Below, one piece after another: positions 52,865 to 61,560 of a DNA stretch of 64,000 bases. The stretch is taken from positions 930,001 through 994,000 of the forward strand of contig NZ_SAUN01000001.1 in the NCBI RefSeq assembly GCF_004011505.1, in the 5' to 3' direction. The DNA comes from Nonomuraea polychroma (GTDB lineage Bacteria; Actinomycetota; Actinomycetes; Streptosporangiales; Streptosporangiaceae). The stretch's first letter is position 1. Every line of letters begins with the position of its first letter. The notes under the pieces are model-generated. The model was not told the origin of the DNA, did not search any database, and saw only the letters and a list, made by a program, of their open reading frames with translations. The translations under genes and the position numbers were made by a program.

Positions 52865-52950
52865 AATACGTTGGTAACTTGGGTCGGTCAAGGGGTTTTA
52901 CGCAGCGACAAATTCGTTTCTGGCCGATGAGTGAGTCATAAATACGTTAG
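52865..52950. promoter_or_regulatory. Divergent promoter region with two AATACGTTRG repeats
   Basis: AATACGTTGG (52865-52874) and AATACGTTAG (52941-52950) lie 76 bases apart in an unusually AT-rich intergenic region between the importer operon and its divergent regulator. One copy sits just before the regulator start, the other near the importer promoter, a layout suited to control of both by the regulator. ATTAGCGATTATTTAATACG (52851-52870) could form the importer -10 region on the minus strand. Confidence 0.4.
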
Positions 52951-52960
52951 GGTGTGGACT

Positions 52961-54052
52961 GTGGCAGGACTCGGACGCGAGGACGACAAGCGGCTGGTGC
53001 TGAGCGCGGAGGAGCTGTCCGCGCTGCGGGCGCAGGCGAAGGAGCCGGGCGGCGGGCTGGCGCTGCGCAGCCGCATCGTGCTGGCCTGCGCCGACGGGCT
53101 GCCGCGCAAGGAGATCGCGACGCGGCTGGCGGTGAGCCCGGCGACCGTCGCCAAGTGGCGGGCCAGGTTCGTGGAGCGGGGTCTGGACGGGCTGTCGGAC
53201 GCGCCGCGGCCCGGGCGGCCGCGCAGCCCCGAGCGGGAGGAGGCCGAGCGCGTGATCGCCGCGGCGGCCGGCGGCGCCGCCGTGCCGTCCACCCGGACCA
53301 TGGCCAGGCAGCTCGGGCTGTCGCAGTCCACGGTCGCGCGCATCTGGCAGGAGCAGCAGGTCGCGCCGCCCGCCGACCGGCTGCTGCCCAGGGAGCTGCT
53401 GTCCGACCGGGTCTATGCGCTGCTGCGCGGCTGGATCGTGTCGGGGGAGCTCGTGCCGGGACAGCGGCTCGTGGAGGCCGAGATCGCGCGGCGGGTCGGC
53501 ACCAGCCAGGCCCCTGCCCGGGAGGCCATCAAGCGGCTGGCACACGAAGGCCTGGTCATCTCCTATCCCAACCGGGGGAGCTACGTCGCGGAGATCTCCG
53601 ACGAGCAGGCCAGGGAGGTGCGCGAGATCCGGGTGCTGCTGGAGGAGTACGCCGCCCGGGGCGCGGCCGCCCGCATCCAGGCCGACACGTTGCGGCAGCT
53701 CTCGGCCGACGTGCTGGCCATGCGGAAGGCGGCCAAGGACGGTGACATCGGGGCGTTCAGGGACGCGGACCTGGCGTTTCATCGGCGGGTGTGCGCCGCG
53801 TGCGGCAACTCCTTCCTGCTGAGGTTGTGGCGGACGATCGAGTCGAACCTGTGGAGCCTGCACGTGGTGGGCAACCCGCTGTACGCCGGGGACTGGACGG
53901 CGATGGCGGGGCACCACGACGACCTGGTGGCGGCTCTGGCGTCGGGCGACCCCGACGAGGCCGCCCGCCTGTTCGCCGCCCACGCCCGCGGCGAGGCCTC
54001 CCGCACCCGGCCCCGCGCCCGCGCCGACGCGACGAGCCGGCGCCACCACTAG
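52961..54052 (+). CDS. Regulator joining an IS630-type helix-turn-helix to a GntR/FCD protein
   Basis: 363 residues with three parts. Residues 1-130 match the N-terminal paired HTH of IS630/Tc1-type transposases (LRSRIVLACADGLPRKEIAT, then LAVSPATVAKWRARFVERGL, DGLSDAPRPGRPR, TMARQLGLSQSTVARIWQ). Residues about 138-205 are a GntR winged helix (LLSDRVYALLRGWIVSGELV, RVGTSQAPAREAIKRLAHEG). The rest is an FCD domain (RDADLAFHRRVCAACGNSFL). There is no transposase DDE catalytic domain. GTG 52961 was picked because the repeat at 52941-52950 precedes it; GTG 52931 and 52952 are in frame. It is probably the regulator of the divergent importer operon. Confidence 0.85.
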   Translation: MAGLGREDDKRLVLSAEELSALRAQAKEPGGGLALRSRIVLACADGLPRKEIATRLAVSPATVAKWRARFVERGLDGLSDAPRPGRPRSPEREEAERVIAAAAGGAAVPSTRTMARQLGLSQSTVARIWQEQQVAPPADRLLPRELLSDRVYALLRGWIVSGELVPGQRLVEAEIARRVGTSQAPAREAIKRLAHEGLVISYPNRGSYVAEISDEQAREVREIRVLLEEYAARGAAARIQADTLRQLSADVLAMRKAAKDGDIGAFRDADLAFHRRVCAACGNSFLLRLWRTIESNLWSLHVVGNPLYAGDWTAMAGHHDDLVAALASGDPDEAARLFAAHARGEASRTRPRARADATSRRHH

Positions 54053-54197
54053 CATCGGTCTCCATGGCGCGGGCTTGGCTCCTTCCGGTGGTGCAGGCAC
54101 AACGCCGCGGCGCCGCCGACGGCCGGCCGATCGTCTACTTCCGGGCAGGCGGGCCGCGTGTGAACCCCGATCCAGCGTGGGTGCGCGGACAGGTGGG

Positions 54198-56606
54198 TCA
54201 GGGCGACGGCGTGATGTCGTAGACGGCGTGGCGGCGGGTGTCGAGGACGAGCACGGTGGGCTCCGGTCGCTCGGCCTTGACCGGGCGGCCGTCCAGCATC
54301 ACCGTGACCGGCTTCGAGGTGCGCAGGGTCAGCCGGCGGCCCAGGTCCGAGCGGATCCGGCCGCGCGTCAGCACCCTGCCGGCCCACTCCAGGGACACCT
54401 CGAAGCCGCCCCGCGCCCGCAACCCCCGGAACGACCCGGAAGGCCAGGCGGCGGGCAGGGCGGGCAGCACATGCACCTGGTCGGCGTGGCTCTGCAGCAA
54501 CATCTCCGTGATCCCCGACGTGCCGCCGAAGTTGCCGTCGATCTGGAAAGGGGGATGCAGGTCGAACATGTTCGGCGCGGTCCGGGCAGGCACCAGCAGG
54601 TTGCTCAGCCGTTTGTAGGCCTCCGCCGCGTCCAGCAACCGAGCCCAGAAGTTGATCTTCCAGGCGAGTGACCACCCGGCCCCCGCCTCCCCGCGCAGCT
54701 GCAAGGTCCGGCGCGCGGCCGCGGCCAGCTCCGGCGACAGACGCGGGTCGATCTGGTGCCCGGGAAACAGCCCCCACAGGTGGGAGATGTGCCGGCTGCG
54801 CGACAGCGCCGCGTCTCCCCGGTAGTCCTCCTGCCACTCCTGGATCTGCCCGAGGTGCCCGATCTGGTTCGGCACGAGCCGGGAGCGTGCTTCCAGCACC
54901 TGCTCCCGCATCTCCGGGTCTTGCCCCAGCGCCTCCGACGCGGAGGCGAAGGCCTCGAACAGGTCACGCAGGATCTGCATGTCCATGGTCGGCCCCGCGC
55001 AGATGCTGACGTTCTCGCCGCCGTCCTCATGGTGCCCCACCTCGGGCGAGTGCGACGGGTTGGTGACGAGGTAGCCGGTCCTGGGGTCGGTCTGCAGTGT
55101 CTCGAGGAAGAACCGCACCGAGCCCTTGATCAGCGGGAAGTGCTCGCGCAGCCGTCGCTCGTCCCCGGTGTAGAGGTAGTGCTCCCACAAGGTCAGGCAC
55201 AACCAGGCGCCGCCGGTGGGCCACACGCCGTAGAAGGCGAAGTCCACGGGGGCCGTGCCACGCCAGCCGTCGGTGTTGTGGTGCGCCACCCATCCGCCCG
55301 CGCCGTACTGCGTCCGCGCCGTCTTGGCCCCCGTCTCCGACAGATCCTTGATCAGGTCGAACAGCGGGTCCATGCACTCGATGATGTTGGCCGGGCCGGC
55401 CGGCCAGTAGTTCATCTCGCAGTTGATGTTGATGGTGTACTTCGACTCCCAGGCGGGGGTGAGGGAGTCGTTCCAGATGCCCTGCAGGTTGGCGGCGTAG
55501 CCGGGGGAGCGGGAGCAGGAGATCAGCAGATACCGGCCGTACTGGAAGTACAGGGCCGCCAGCTGCGGGTCGGCGTCGAGTCGCCGGCGCGCGATGCGCT
55601 CGTCGGTCGGCAGCGCCACCGCCTCCGAGGTGCCGAGGTCGATCTCGACGCGGCCGAAGAGCCGCTGATAGTCGTGTACGTGCTTACGCCGCAGCACCTC
55701 GTACGGCTGCCCGCTCGCCCGCACGAGATGCCGCTCCGCCACCTCGGCGGGGTCACCGCCGACGTCCTTGTAACTGCGGTAACTGGACCCCATGGAGATC
55801 AGCAGCGTGACCTCGTCGGCGCCCTCGACGGCCAGCGTGCCGCCGTCGGCCCGGACCGTGCCGCCCTTCGCCTGCGCCTTCGCCAGGGCGCGGAAACGCA
55901 CCTCGCCCTTGAGCCCCTGAGTGTCCCCGCTGACCCCGTCGAGGGCGATCGTGTCCTGCCCGGCGGCCGCGACGCCGGAGGACTGCGGGCTGGAGAAGGC
56001 CGCCTGGAAGGTCACGGAGCCGGGCTTGTCGGCCGCCAGCCGGACGACGATGACCTGGTCGGGGTTGCTGGCGAAGACCTCACGCGTGTGGCGCACGCCG
56101 TCGCGGACGTACGTCACGCTGGTGACCGCCCGCGTCAGGTCCAGCTGGCGGCGGTACTCCGTGAACTCGGCCGAGCCGGGGAACGTCAGGGTGAGGTCGC
56201 CGAGCACCTGGTACGGCGCCTGCTCGCTGGGCCTGCCGAGGAACGTCCGGTCGGCCAGGTTCTGCGCCGCCTGCCACTTGTCCTCCCAGACCAGCCGCCT
56301 GATCTCGGGGAGCGCGGCCAGCGCCTCGGGACTGTCGTAGGTGTGCGGCCCGCCGGCCCAGATGCTGTCCTCGTTGAGCTGGAACCGCTCGGTGGCCACG
56401 CCGCCGAACACCATGGCGCCGAGCCGCCCGCAGCCGACCGGCAGCGCCTCCAGCCAGGCCGCGGCGGGGCGTGTGTACCAGAGGGTCAGGGGGTTGCCGT
56501 CGGTGGCGGCGGCACGTGCGGGGACGCCGCTCGTCAGCAGGGTTCCGGCGGCGGCGCCTAACCCGGTCGCCAGCACGCCACGTCGTGTGTAGCCATCATT
56601 GATCAT
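54198..56606 (-). CDS. Secreted GH95 alpha-L-fucosidase
   Basis: 802 residues. A Tat-type signal (YTRRGVLATGLGAAAGTLL) leads to the GH95 N-terminal beta domain (LWYTRPAAAWLEALPVGCGR, LGAMVFGGVATERFQLNEDS, WAGGPH) and the alpha/alpha barrel. Family catalytic regions are present: TININCEMNYWPAGPAN with the paired Asn residues, HNTDGWRG, GPTMDMQILRDLF and QIDGNFGGTSGITEMLLQSH with the catalytic Asp. GH95 hydrolyses alpha-1,2-fucosyl and some alpha-galactosyl linkages with inversion. The gene is followed by no close partner and is divergent from the fuconolactonase gene, fitting release of L-fucose outside the cell. Confidence 0.93.
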   Translation of the reverse strand: MINDGYTRRGVLATGLGAAAGTLLTSGVPARAAATDGNPLTLWYTRPAAAWLEALPVGCGRLGAMVFGGVATERFQLNEDSIWAGGPHTYDSPEALAALPEIRRLVWEDKWQAAQNLADRTFLGRPSEQAPYQVLGDLTLTFPGSAEFTEYRRQLDLTRAVTSVTYVRDGVRHTREVFASNPDQVIVVRLAADKPGSVTFQAAFSSPQSSGVAAAGQDTIALDGVSGDTQGLKGEVRFRALAKAQAKGGTVRADGGTLAVEGADEVTLLISMGSSYRSYKDVGGDPAEVAERHLVRASGQPYEVLRRKHVHDYQRLFGRVEIDLGTSEAVALPTDERIARRRLDADPQLAALYFQYGRYLLISCSRSPGYAANLQGIWNDSLTPAWESKYTININCEMNYWPAGPANIIECMDPLFDLIKDLSETGAKTARTQYGAGGWVAHHNTDGWRGTAPVDFAFYGVWPTGGAWLCLTLWEHYLYTGDERRLREHFPLIKGSVRFFLETLQTDPRTGYLVTNPSHSPEVGHHEDGGENVSICAGPTMDMQILRDLFEAFASASEALGQDPEMREQVLEARSRLVPNQIGHLGQIQEWQEDYRGDAALSRSRHISHLWGLFPGHQIDPRLSPELAAAARRTLQLRGEAGAGWSLAWKINFWARLLDAAEAYKRLSNLLVPARTAPNMFDLHPPFQIDGNFGGTSGITEMLLQSHADQVHVLPALPAAWPSGSFRGLRARGGFEVSLEWAGRVLTRGRIRSDLGRRLTLRTSKPVTVMLDGRPVKAERPEPTVLVLDTRRHAVYDITPSP

Positions 56607-56782
56607 CGTTACTCCTGTTCCAGAGCATGGAGGGAGACTCGGAAGCGTTGGAGGTCTGCTAGGTTTCGGTCTGCAAACGATCTCCCGCCCGAGAGGAGAG
56701 CCGCGAGCGCAGGCTGGGCCGGTTCCTCGCGCTCATCCACGACCCCGACGACCTCTGGACCGAGCTGGAGCTCGATTAGCCC
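56607..56782. other. Intergenic region with a possible gene-end remnant
   Basis: Between the divergent GH95 and amidohydrolase genes lies a plus-strand frame ending at TAG 56777-56779 that reads ESRERRLGRFLALIHDPDDL, then WTELELD. It resembles a genuine acidic C-terminus but has no start codon and no recognised family, so it is probably a decayed gene end. No clear operator was seen. Confidence 0.25.
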
Positions 56783-57637
56783 ATGGACCGCATCGACGCA
56801 CACCACCACGTCTGGGACCTCTCCGTCCGCCCCCACACCTGGCTGGACCCGGAGCCGATGGCGCCGGTCCGGCGCACGTTCACGCTCGACGACCTGGCCG
56901 CGCCCGCCGCCGCGGCCGGGGTGACCCGCACCGTGCTCGTCCAGGTGCTGTCCGACCTGGACGAGACGCGCGAGTTCCTGGATCTCGCCGCCCGCTCCGA
57001 CCTCGTCGCGGGCGTGGTCGGCTGGATCGACCTCACCGCGGCCGACGCCGCCGACACGCTGGCCGCCCTGCCCGCCGGGCTGGTGGGCGTGCGCCACGGC
57101 GTGCAGTCCGAGCCCGACCCCGCCTGGCTCAACCGGCCCGACGTGCGGCGGGGGCTCGCCGCGGTGGAGGCCGCCGGGCTGGCCTACGACCTGCTGACGC
57201 TTCCGCACCAGTTGCCGGCCGCCATCGACACGGTGCGGGCCATGCCGGGGCTGACGTTCGTGCTCGACCACCTGTCCAAGCCGCCGATCGCGGCCGGCGA
57301 GCTGGAGCCGTGGCGCACCCGGATCAAGGAGCTGGCCGCGCACCCGAACGTCTTCTGCAAGCTGTCCGGCATGGTCACCGAGGCCGACTGGGCGGCCTGG
57401 CGGGTGTCCGACCTGCGGCCGTACGTGGAGGTCGTGCTGGAGGCGTTCGGGCCGGATCGGGTGATGTTCGGCTCCGACTGGCCGGTGTGCCTGCTCGCGG
57501 CCGAATACGCGCAGGTGGCGCAGGTCGCGGACGAGTTGTGCGCGGGACTGTCGAAGGGCGAGCGCGACGAGGTGTTCGCCGGCACGGCCAGACGCGCGTA
57601 CGGCCTGCATCAGGAGACGCGGAAGGTCGTGTGGTAG
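56783..57637 (+). CDS. Amidohydrolase-2 family lactonase (L-fuconolactonase type)
   Basis: 284 residues. The metal-dependent amidohydrolase 2 fold is evident: RIDAHHHVWDLSVRPHTWLD at the N-terminus (HxH), VGVRHGVQSEPDPAWL, LTFVLDHLSKPPIAAGE, NVFCKLSGMVTEADW, and VMFGSDWPVCLLAAEY with the catalytic Asp. These match L-fuconolactone and L-rhamnono-lactone hydrolases (COG3618). It should open the lactone made from L-fucose by a dehydrogenase such as the SDR at 58647-59345. Its 3' end overlaps the convergent DUF4432 gene by 28 bases. Confidence 0.85.
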   Translation: MDRIDAHHHVWDLSVRPHTWLDPEPMAPVRRTFTLDDLAAPAAAAGVTRTVLVQVLSDLDETREFLDLAARSDLVAGVVGWIDLTAADAADTLAALPAGLVGVRHGVQSEPDPAWLNRPDVRRGLAAVEAAGLAYDLLTLPHQLPAAIDTVRAMPGLTFVLDHLSKPPIAAGELEPWRTRIKELAAHPNVFCKLSGMVTEADWAAWRVSDLRPYVEVVLEAFGPDRVMFGSDWPVCLLAAEYAQVAQVADELCAGLSKGERDEVFAGTARRAYGLHQETRKVVW

Positions 57638-58650
57638 ACCCGCGACTCCAGCGGCCCCAGCCAGATCATGCTGCCGTCCTCCCTGGCCGCCGCGTCGCCG
57701 GACACGTGGTGGGTGGACGGCTCCAGACCCACCGCGTAGTTGCCGGAGCGCAGGTTCAGCCACTCGAAGAAGTACGGGAACTCCGCCGCCGGCCACTCCA
57801 CGCTCACCTTCATGCCGAGCCGGTCGTTGACCACCGCCACCCGGTGCATGCCGTCCTCGCCGGGGACGAGCGCGTGCTCGTACACCTGCTCCACGAACCC
57901 GGGGGCGGGCCCCGGGAAGGTGAGGTGATCGGCCTTCTGCTCGGCCACGCTGTCGGTCTGCCAGAGGGTCTCGCGGATGTCGGCCTCGAACCTGGCGCCC
58001 TCGTCGAGCAGCGGCCAGCCGAGGTTGATGTGGTAGAGGAACATGTGCGGCGCCGGCTCGAACCCGGCGTTGGTGACCGTGTCGATCAGCCTGATCTCGT
58101 CGCCGCCCAGGTCGGCCTCGATGCGCCGGATCAGGCGCAGGTTCTCGGCGAACACGGCGGCCTGGCGCACCTCGCCCTCGGCCCAGAGCACGCAGCGGTC
58201 GGCCTCCCACCGCTCCCCGTAGCCGGTCAGCCGGGCGGGGATGTTGCCGACGCGGCCGTGCAGGCCGTGCCGGACGATCTGGCGGGGTGGATAGCGGTAG
58301 CCGTCGGCGGGCACCTCGCCGCCGAAGAGTGTGTGGTCGAGCCCGGCCGTGACGACGAGCCCGGAGAACGAGCGCAGCCATGACAGGCCGTCCTCGTCGG
58401 CGTTCTCGTGCAGGCCGGGGTGGCGGAAGCCGGTGGGGGAGCGCCAGCCGAACGCGCGCCCGGCGTGCTCGGCGTGCCCGATGTCCATGCACCGGTCGAC
58501 CAGCACGTCGAACGCCAGCCCCGACCCGGTGCGGAACTCCAGGGTCCTGATGCCGCGCTCGAGCCCGTCCCCGAGTGTCACCAGCCGGACGCCGCCGGCC
58601 GCGCTCAGGTCACCGGTCAGCTCGGCCAGCCGCCTGCGGTCCGGCGTCAT
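57610..58650 (-). CDS. DUF4432 aldose-1-epimerase-like protein
   Basis: 346 residues of the galactose-mutarotase-like superfamily, DUF4432 group: RGIRTLEFRTGSGLAFDVLV, DRCMDIGHAEHAG, FGWRSPTGFRHPG, HGRVGNIPARLTGYG, and HMFLYHINLGWPLLDEGARF. It is likely to interconvert sugar anomers or serve as a sugar epimerase; no member with this exact role is known to me. ATG 58650 overlaps the stop of the SDR gene (ATGA), so they are coupled. The 3' end overlaps the opposite-strand lactonase gene. Confidence 0.82.
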   Translation of the reverse strand: MTPDRRRLAELTGDLSAAGGVRLVTLGDGLERGIRTLEFRTGSGLAFDVLVDRCMDIGHAEHAGRAFGWRSPTGFRHPGLHENADEDGLSWLRSFSGLVVTAGLDHTLFGGEVPADGYRYPPRQIVRHGLHGRVGNIPARLTGYGERWEADRCVLWAEGEVRQAAVFAENLRLIRRIEADLGGDEIRLIDTVTNAGFEPAPHMFLYHINLGWPLLDEGARFEADIRETLWQTDSVAEQKADHLTFPGPAPGFVEQVYEHALVPGEDGMHRVAVVNDRLGMKVSVEWPAAEFPYFFEWLNLRSGNYAVGLEPSTHHVSGDAAAREDGSMIWLGPLESRVYHTTFRVS

Positions 58651-59345
58651 GCCATCACCCACCCTCCGTTGACTTCGATGGTCTGGCCGGTCACGAACGA
58701 GGCGTCCGGGCCGGCCAGGAACGACACCACGGCGGCCAGCTCCTCCGGGGTGCCGCGCCGCTGCAGCGACTGCCGTTCCAGGACGAACCGGTGGTAGGCC
58801 TCCGGATCCGGATGGATCTCCTCGGCCGCCGTGGGGAACGCGCCCGGCGACACGCAGTTGACCCGGATCTCCCGCGGGCCGAGCTCTCGGGCGAGTGCCC
58901 TGGTCAGCGCGGCCGCCGCGCCTTTGGTGGCGACGTAGGCGGCCAGGTCGGACCAGCCGCCGTGCATGGTGATCGAGGCGATGTTGACGATCGCGCCGCC
59001 TCCGGTCATTTGCTTGGCGGCGTGCTGGGCGGCCAGCCAGTAGGCGCGCTGGTTGACCGCGTGCACCTCGTCGTACTCGGCCAGCGGCACCTCCAGGAAC
59101 GGCCGACTGGAGTAGACGGCCGCGTTGTTGACGAGGATGCCCACCGGGCCGAGCCGCGCGGCCGTCTCGGTGAACGCCTGCTCGATGGCGGCCGGGTCGC
59201 GGAGGTCCACCTTGAGGTTGAGCGCGCCTTCGAGGGAGCCGGCGTCGAGGTCGAGTGCGGCCACCTGGTGGCCGTCGGCGGTCAGGCGGCGGACGATCGC
59301 CTTGCCGAGCGCCCCCGCCGCGCCCGTGACGAGCGCCGTGGTCAT
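58647..59345 (-). CDS. Short-chain dehydrogenase/reductase (L-fucose dehydrogenase-like)
   Basis: 232 residues with the SDR hallmarks: TGAAGALGKAIVRRL (NAD(P) turn), LVNNAAVYSSRPF, INIAS-type IVNIASITMHGG with the catalytic Ser, and YVATKGAAAALTRALA with Tyr/Lys. Aspartate in AALDLDAG after strand 2 favours NAD. It should oxidise L-fucose (to the lactone) or 2-keto-3-deoxy-fuconate. GGAGGCACGC precedes ATG 59345. Coupled upstream to the binding-protein-like gene and downstream to DUF4432. Confidence 0.85.
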   Translation of the reverse strand: MTTALVTGAAGALGKAIVRRLTADGHQVAALDLDAGSLEGALNLKVDLRDPAAIEQAFTETAARLGPVGILVNNAAVYSSRPFLEVPLAEYDEVHAVNQRAYWLAAQHAAKQMTGGGAIVNIASITMHGGWSDLAAYVATKGAAAALTRALARELGPREIRVNCVSPGAFPTAAEEIHPDPEAYHRFVLERQSLQRRGTPEELAAVVSFLAGPDASFVTGQTIEVNGGWVMA

Positions 59346-60391
59346 GCGTGCCTCCATTCCTCGCGCAGGTTCGTGAACAGGTCGCGGGCCGGGACGCGGG
59401 CGAGCAGCCCGTCGCGGAGCAGCGCGGACGACCTGTCCTGCAGAGCGACGTAGCCGGGGAAACGCGGCCTGATCCAGGCCGCCTCCATCGTGGCGCCGGT
59501 GCCGCGGTAGAACGCCGCGGCGCCCGGTGCCTGCCAGACGGACCGGGCGGCCGGTTGCCCGCCGGTGGCGGGAAAGAGCGTGGCCTGCACCGGCTCGGAC
59601 ATCAGCCGGCGCAGGTGCGCGCGGACGGACGCGCCGATCGTGCCGACGCGCCGCCGCGAGACCGCCAGTCCGGTGCCGCCGAGCACGCTCCCCGGCGCGT
59701 GCCCCGGCCAGGCGGGCGCGTCGGAGAACGCCAGCGGGTAGGTGACGTAGCCGTACACCAGCGGGCAGTAGTCCGGCCCGCCCGAGGCCATGGCGTCGAG
59801 CACGCCGATCGGGTTGCGGAGCGACACCTCCCGGTCGGCGAGCGCGAGCAACTCGGCCATGAGCTCCAGCGCCCTGGTCCCGGCGTTCTCGTCGAGGAAG
59901 TCGCCGGAACACAGCGCGCAGTACATGAGGAACGCGTGCGGCCCGCCCAGGCACAAGGCCAGCCGCGTGCCCCGGGCGAACTCCGCCACCTCAGGCCAGG
60001 TCGCCGGCGCCTTCACGCCGGGGCGCGCGACCGCGACCTGGGTAGCCGCGTCGACCGGCAGCGCCCATTGGCGGCCCTGCACGTGGTAGCTCTCCCAGGT
60101 GCGTCCGACCGCGCCCGCCCTGAGCCTGGCCAGCTCGTCGGGCCCGAACAGCTCGTCCATCGGCACCAACGCGTCCACGGCCGCGCCCAGCCCCGGATGG
60201 TCGACCACGAGCACGTCGTAGGTCTCGCAGAGCTTCGCGATCGGCTCCGACTCGAACCCCTGGAGCGGCTGCCGATCCCACTCGATGGGCTCGGGCACGT
60301 CGCCGTAGGGGTTCTCACCGGCCAGATCCAGCCGGGTCAGCTCGTCCAGCGGGCCGTACCCGCGCGGGTGGTCCCAGGTCAGTCCGCGCAT
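59342..60391 (-). CDS. Periplasmic-binding-protein-like protein without a signal peptide
   Basis: 349 residues with a type 2 binding-protein look: LTWDHPRGYGPLDELTRLDL, ETYDVLVVDHPGLGAAVDAL, GRQWALPVDAATQVAVARPG, GGPHAFLMYCALCSGDFLDE, MASGGPDYCPLVYGYVTYPL, GGTGLAVSRRRVG. No N-terminal signal or lipobox exists upstream, so it should stay in the cytoplasm. Its operon partners are a class III CoA-transferase and an enoyl-CoA hydratase. A role as a soluble acid- or acyl-binding enzyme subunit or sensor is possible; I know no characterised member. Its start overlaps the CoA-transferase stop by 13 bases. Confidence 0.7.
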   Translation of the reverse strand: MRGLTWDHPRGYGPLDELTRLDLAGENPYGDVPEPIEWDRQPLQGFESEPIAKLCETYDVLVVDHPGLGAAVDALVPMDELFGPDELARLRAGAVGRTWESYHVQGRQWALPVDAATQVAVARPGVKAPATWPEVAEFARGTRLALCLGGPHAFLMYCALCSGDFLDENAGTRALELMAELLALADREVSLRNPIGVLDAMASGGPDYCPLVYGYVTYPLAFSDAPAWPGHAPGSVLGGTGLAVSRRRVGTIGASVRAHLRRLMSEPVQATLFPATGGQPAARSVWQAPGAAAFYRGTGATMEAAWIRPRFPGYVALQDRSSALLRDGLLARVPARDLFTNLREEWRHA

Positions 60392-61560
60392 GCCAGCACG
60401 CCCCTCGCCACCAGCTCGGTGGTGCGCTCGGACGGGTAGCCGAGCTCGTCGAGCAGCTCGCGCGTGTGCTCGCCGACCAGCGGCGCGCCCCGCCGCACCG
60501 ACGGCGGGCCGGCGCTCATGCGGTACGGGAAGCCGGGCGTCGTGACCGTGCCCTCGGTGCGGTGCTCGTACGTGACGAACGAGCCGTTGTGCTTCACCTG
60601 CGGATCGGCCACCAGGTCCGCGTAGTCGTAGACGGGTCCCGCCCACAGGTCGTGGCGGGCGCAGATCTCCAGCCACTCGGCCGTCGTGCGGCCGGGGAGG
60701 CGGCTCGCCACGGCCGTGGTGATCTCGTCGCGGTCGGCGTGCCCGTCCATGCCGGCCACCTCCGGCAGGTCGAGCGCGACCGCCAGCACGTCGAGCCTCG
60801 GCATGCCGAGCGCGAGGTAGCCGTCCTTGGTGGCGAACACCCCGTACGGCGCGCGGATGTAGGTGTGGCCGTGCGGCTCGCGCCCGCGCCGCTGCGGCAC
60901 CTTGCCGACCGTGAAGACCGACAGCTCCTGCATCTGCACGGCGATGGCCGCGTCCAGCATGTTCACGCTCACCCGCTGGCCCTCACCGGTGCGCTCGCGG
61001 TGCAGCAGCGCGGCCAGCGCGCCCTCGAACGCGCTGTAGGCGGTGACGGCGTCGATCGTGTACGTCCCGGCGGGCGCCGGCGGGTCGCCCTCGCGCCCCG
61101 TACTGAACATCGCCCCGCTCATGGCCTGCAGCAGCAGGTCCTGGCCCGGGCGCGACACGTACGGCCCGCTCTCTCCGTACCCCGACATGGAGACGTAGAC
61201 GATGCGCGGGTTGAGCGCGCTGATCGTGTCGTAGTCCATGCCGAGCCGCTCGGCCACTCCGGGCCGGTAGTTCTGCAAGAACACGTCGCCCGTCGCGGCC
61301 AGCCGGTGCACGATCTCGCGGCCCTCAGCGGACTTCAGGTCGACGGCGAGGCTGCGCTTGTTGCGGTTGAGCGACAGGAACGAGGCGTTGACCTGATGGC
61401 CCGTGGCACCGCCGGCGGGGGCGTGCCGCTGCCACTCGCCGGTCACCGGCTCCACCTTGACCACGTCCGCGCCCAGGTCGCCCAGCCGCATGGCGGCCAG
61501 TGGCCCCGCCATCGCGATGGACAGGTCGATGACGCGGTAGCCGTCGAGCGCGCCCATCAT
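60379..61560 (-). CDS. Class III (CaiB/BaiF) CoA-transferase
   Basis: 393 residues. YRVIDLSIAMAGPLAAMRLG, DLGADVVKVEPVTGEWQRH, NRNKRSLAVDLKSAEGREIV, FLQNYRPGVAERLGMDYDTI and YTIDAVTAYSAFEGALAALL, with the aspartyl nucleophile in the last segment (Asp of TIDAV, about residue 168). It resembles transferases that activate succinate-like acids or hydroxy acids. ATG 61560 overlaps the stop of the enoyl-CoA hydratase gene. Together with that gene it should activate and process an organic acid, perhaps one produced from deoxy-sugar breakdown. Confidence 0.85.
   Translation of the reverse strand: MMGALDGYRVIDLSIAMAGPLAAMRLGDLGADVVKVEPVTGEWQRHAPAGGATGHQVNASFLSLNRNKRSLAVDLKSAEGREIVHRLAATGDVFLQNYRPGVAERLGMDYDTISALNPRIVYVSMSGYGESGPYVSRPGQDLLLQAMSGAMFSTGREGDPPAPAGTYTIDAVTAYSAFEGALAALLHRERTGEGQRVSVNMLDAAIAVQMQELSVFTVGKVPQRRGREPHGHTYIRAPYGVFATKDGYLALGMPRLDVLAVALDLPEVAGMDGHADRDEITTAVASRLPGRTTAEWLEICARHDLWAGPVYDYADLVADPQVKHNGSFVTYEHRTEGTVTTPGFPYRMSAGPPSVRRGAPLVGEHTRELLDELGYPSERTTELVARGVLACAD

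Noticed and set aside
52961..53360. An IS630 insertion sequence inside the regulator
   Set aside because: There is no DDE transposase domain, no terminal inverted repeats and no target duplication. The HTH region is in frame with an intact GntR/FCD protein.
54064..54222. A small plus-strand frame (MARAWLLPVVQAQRR) after the fused regulator
   Set aside because: It overlaps the end of the GH95 gene, has no ribosome binding site and no protein-like pattern.
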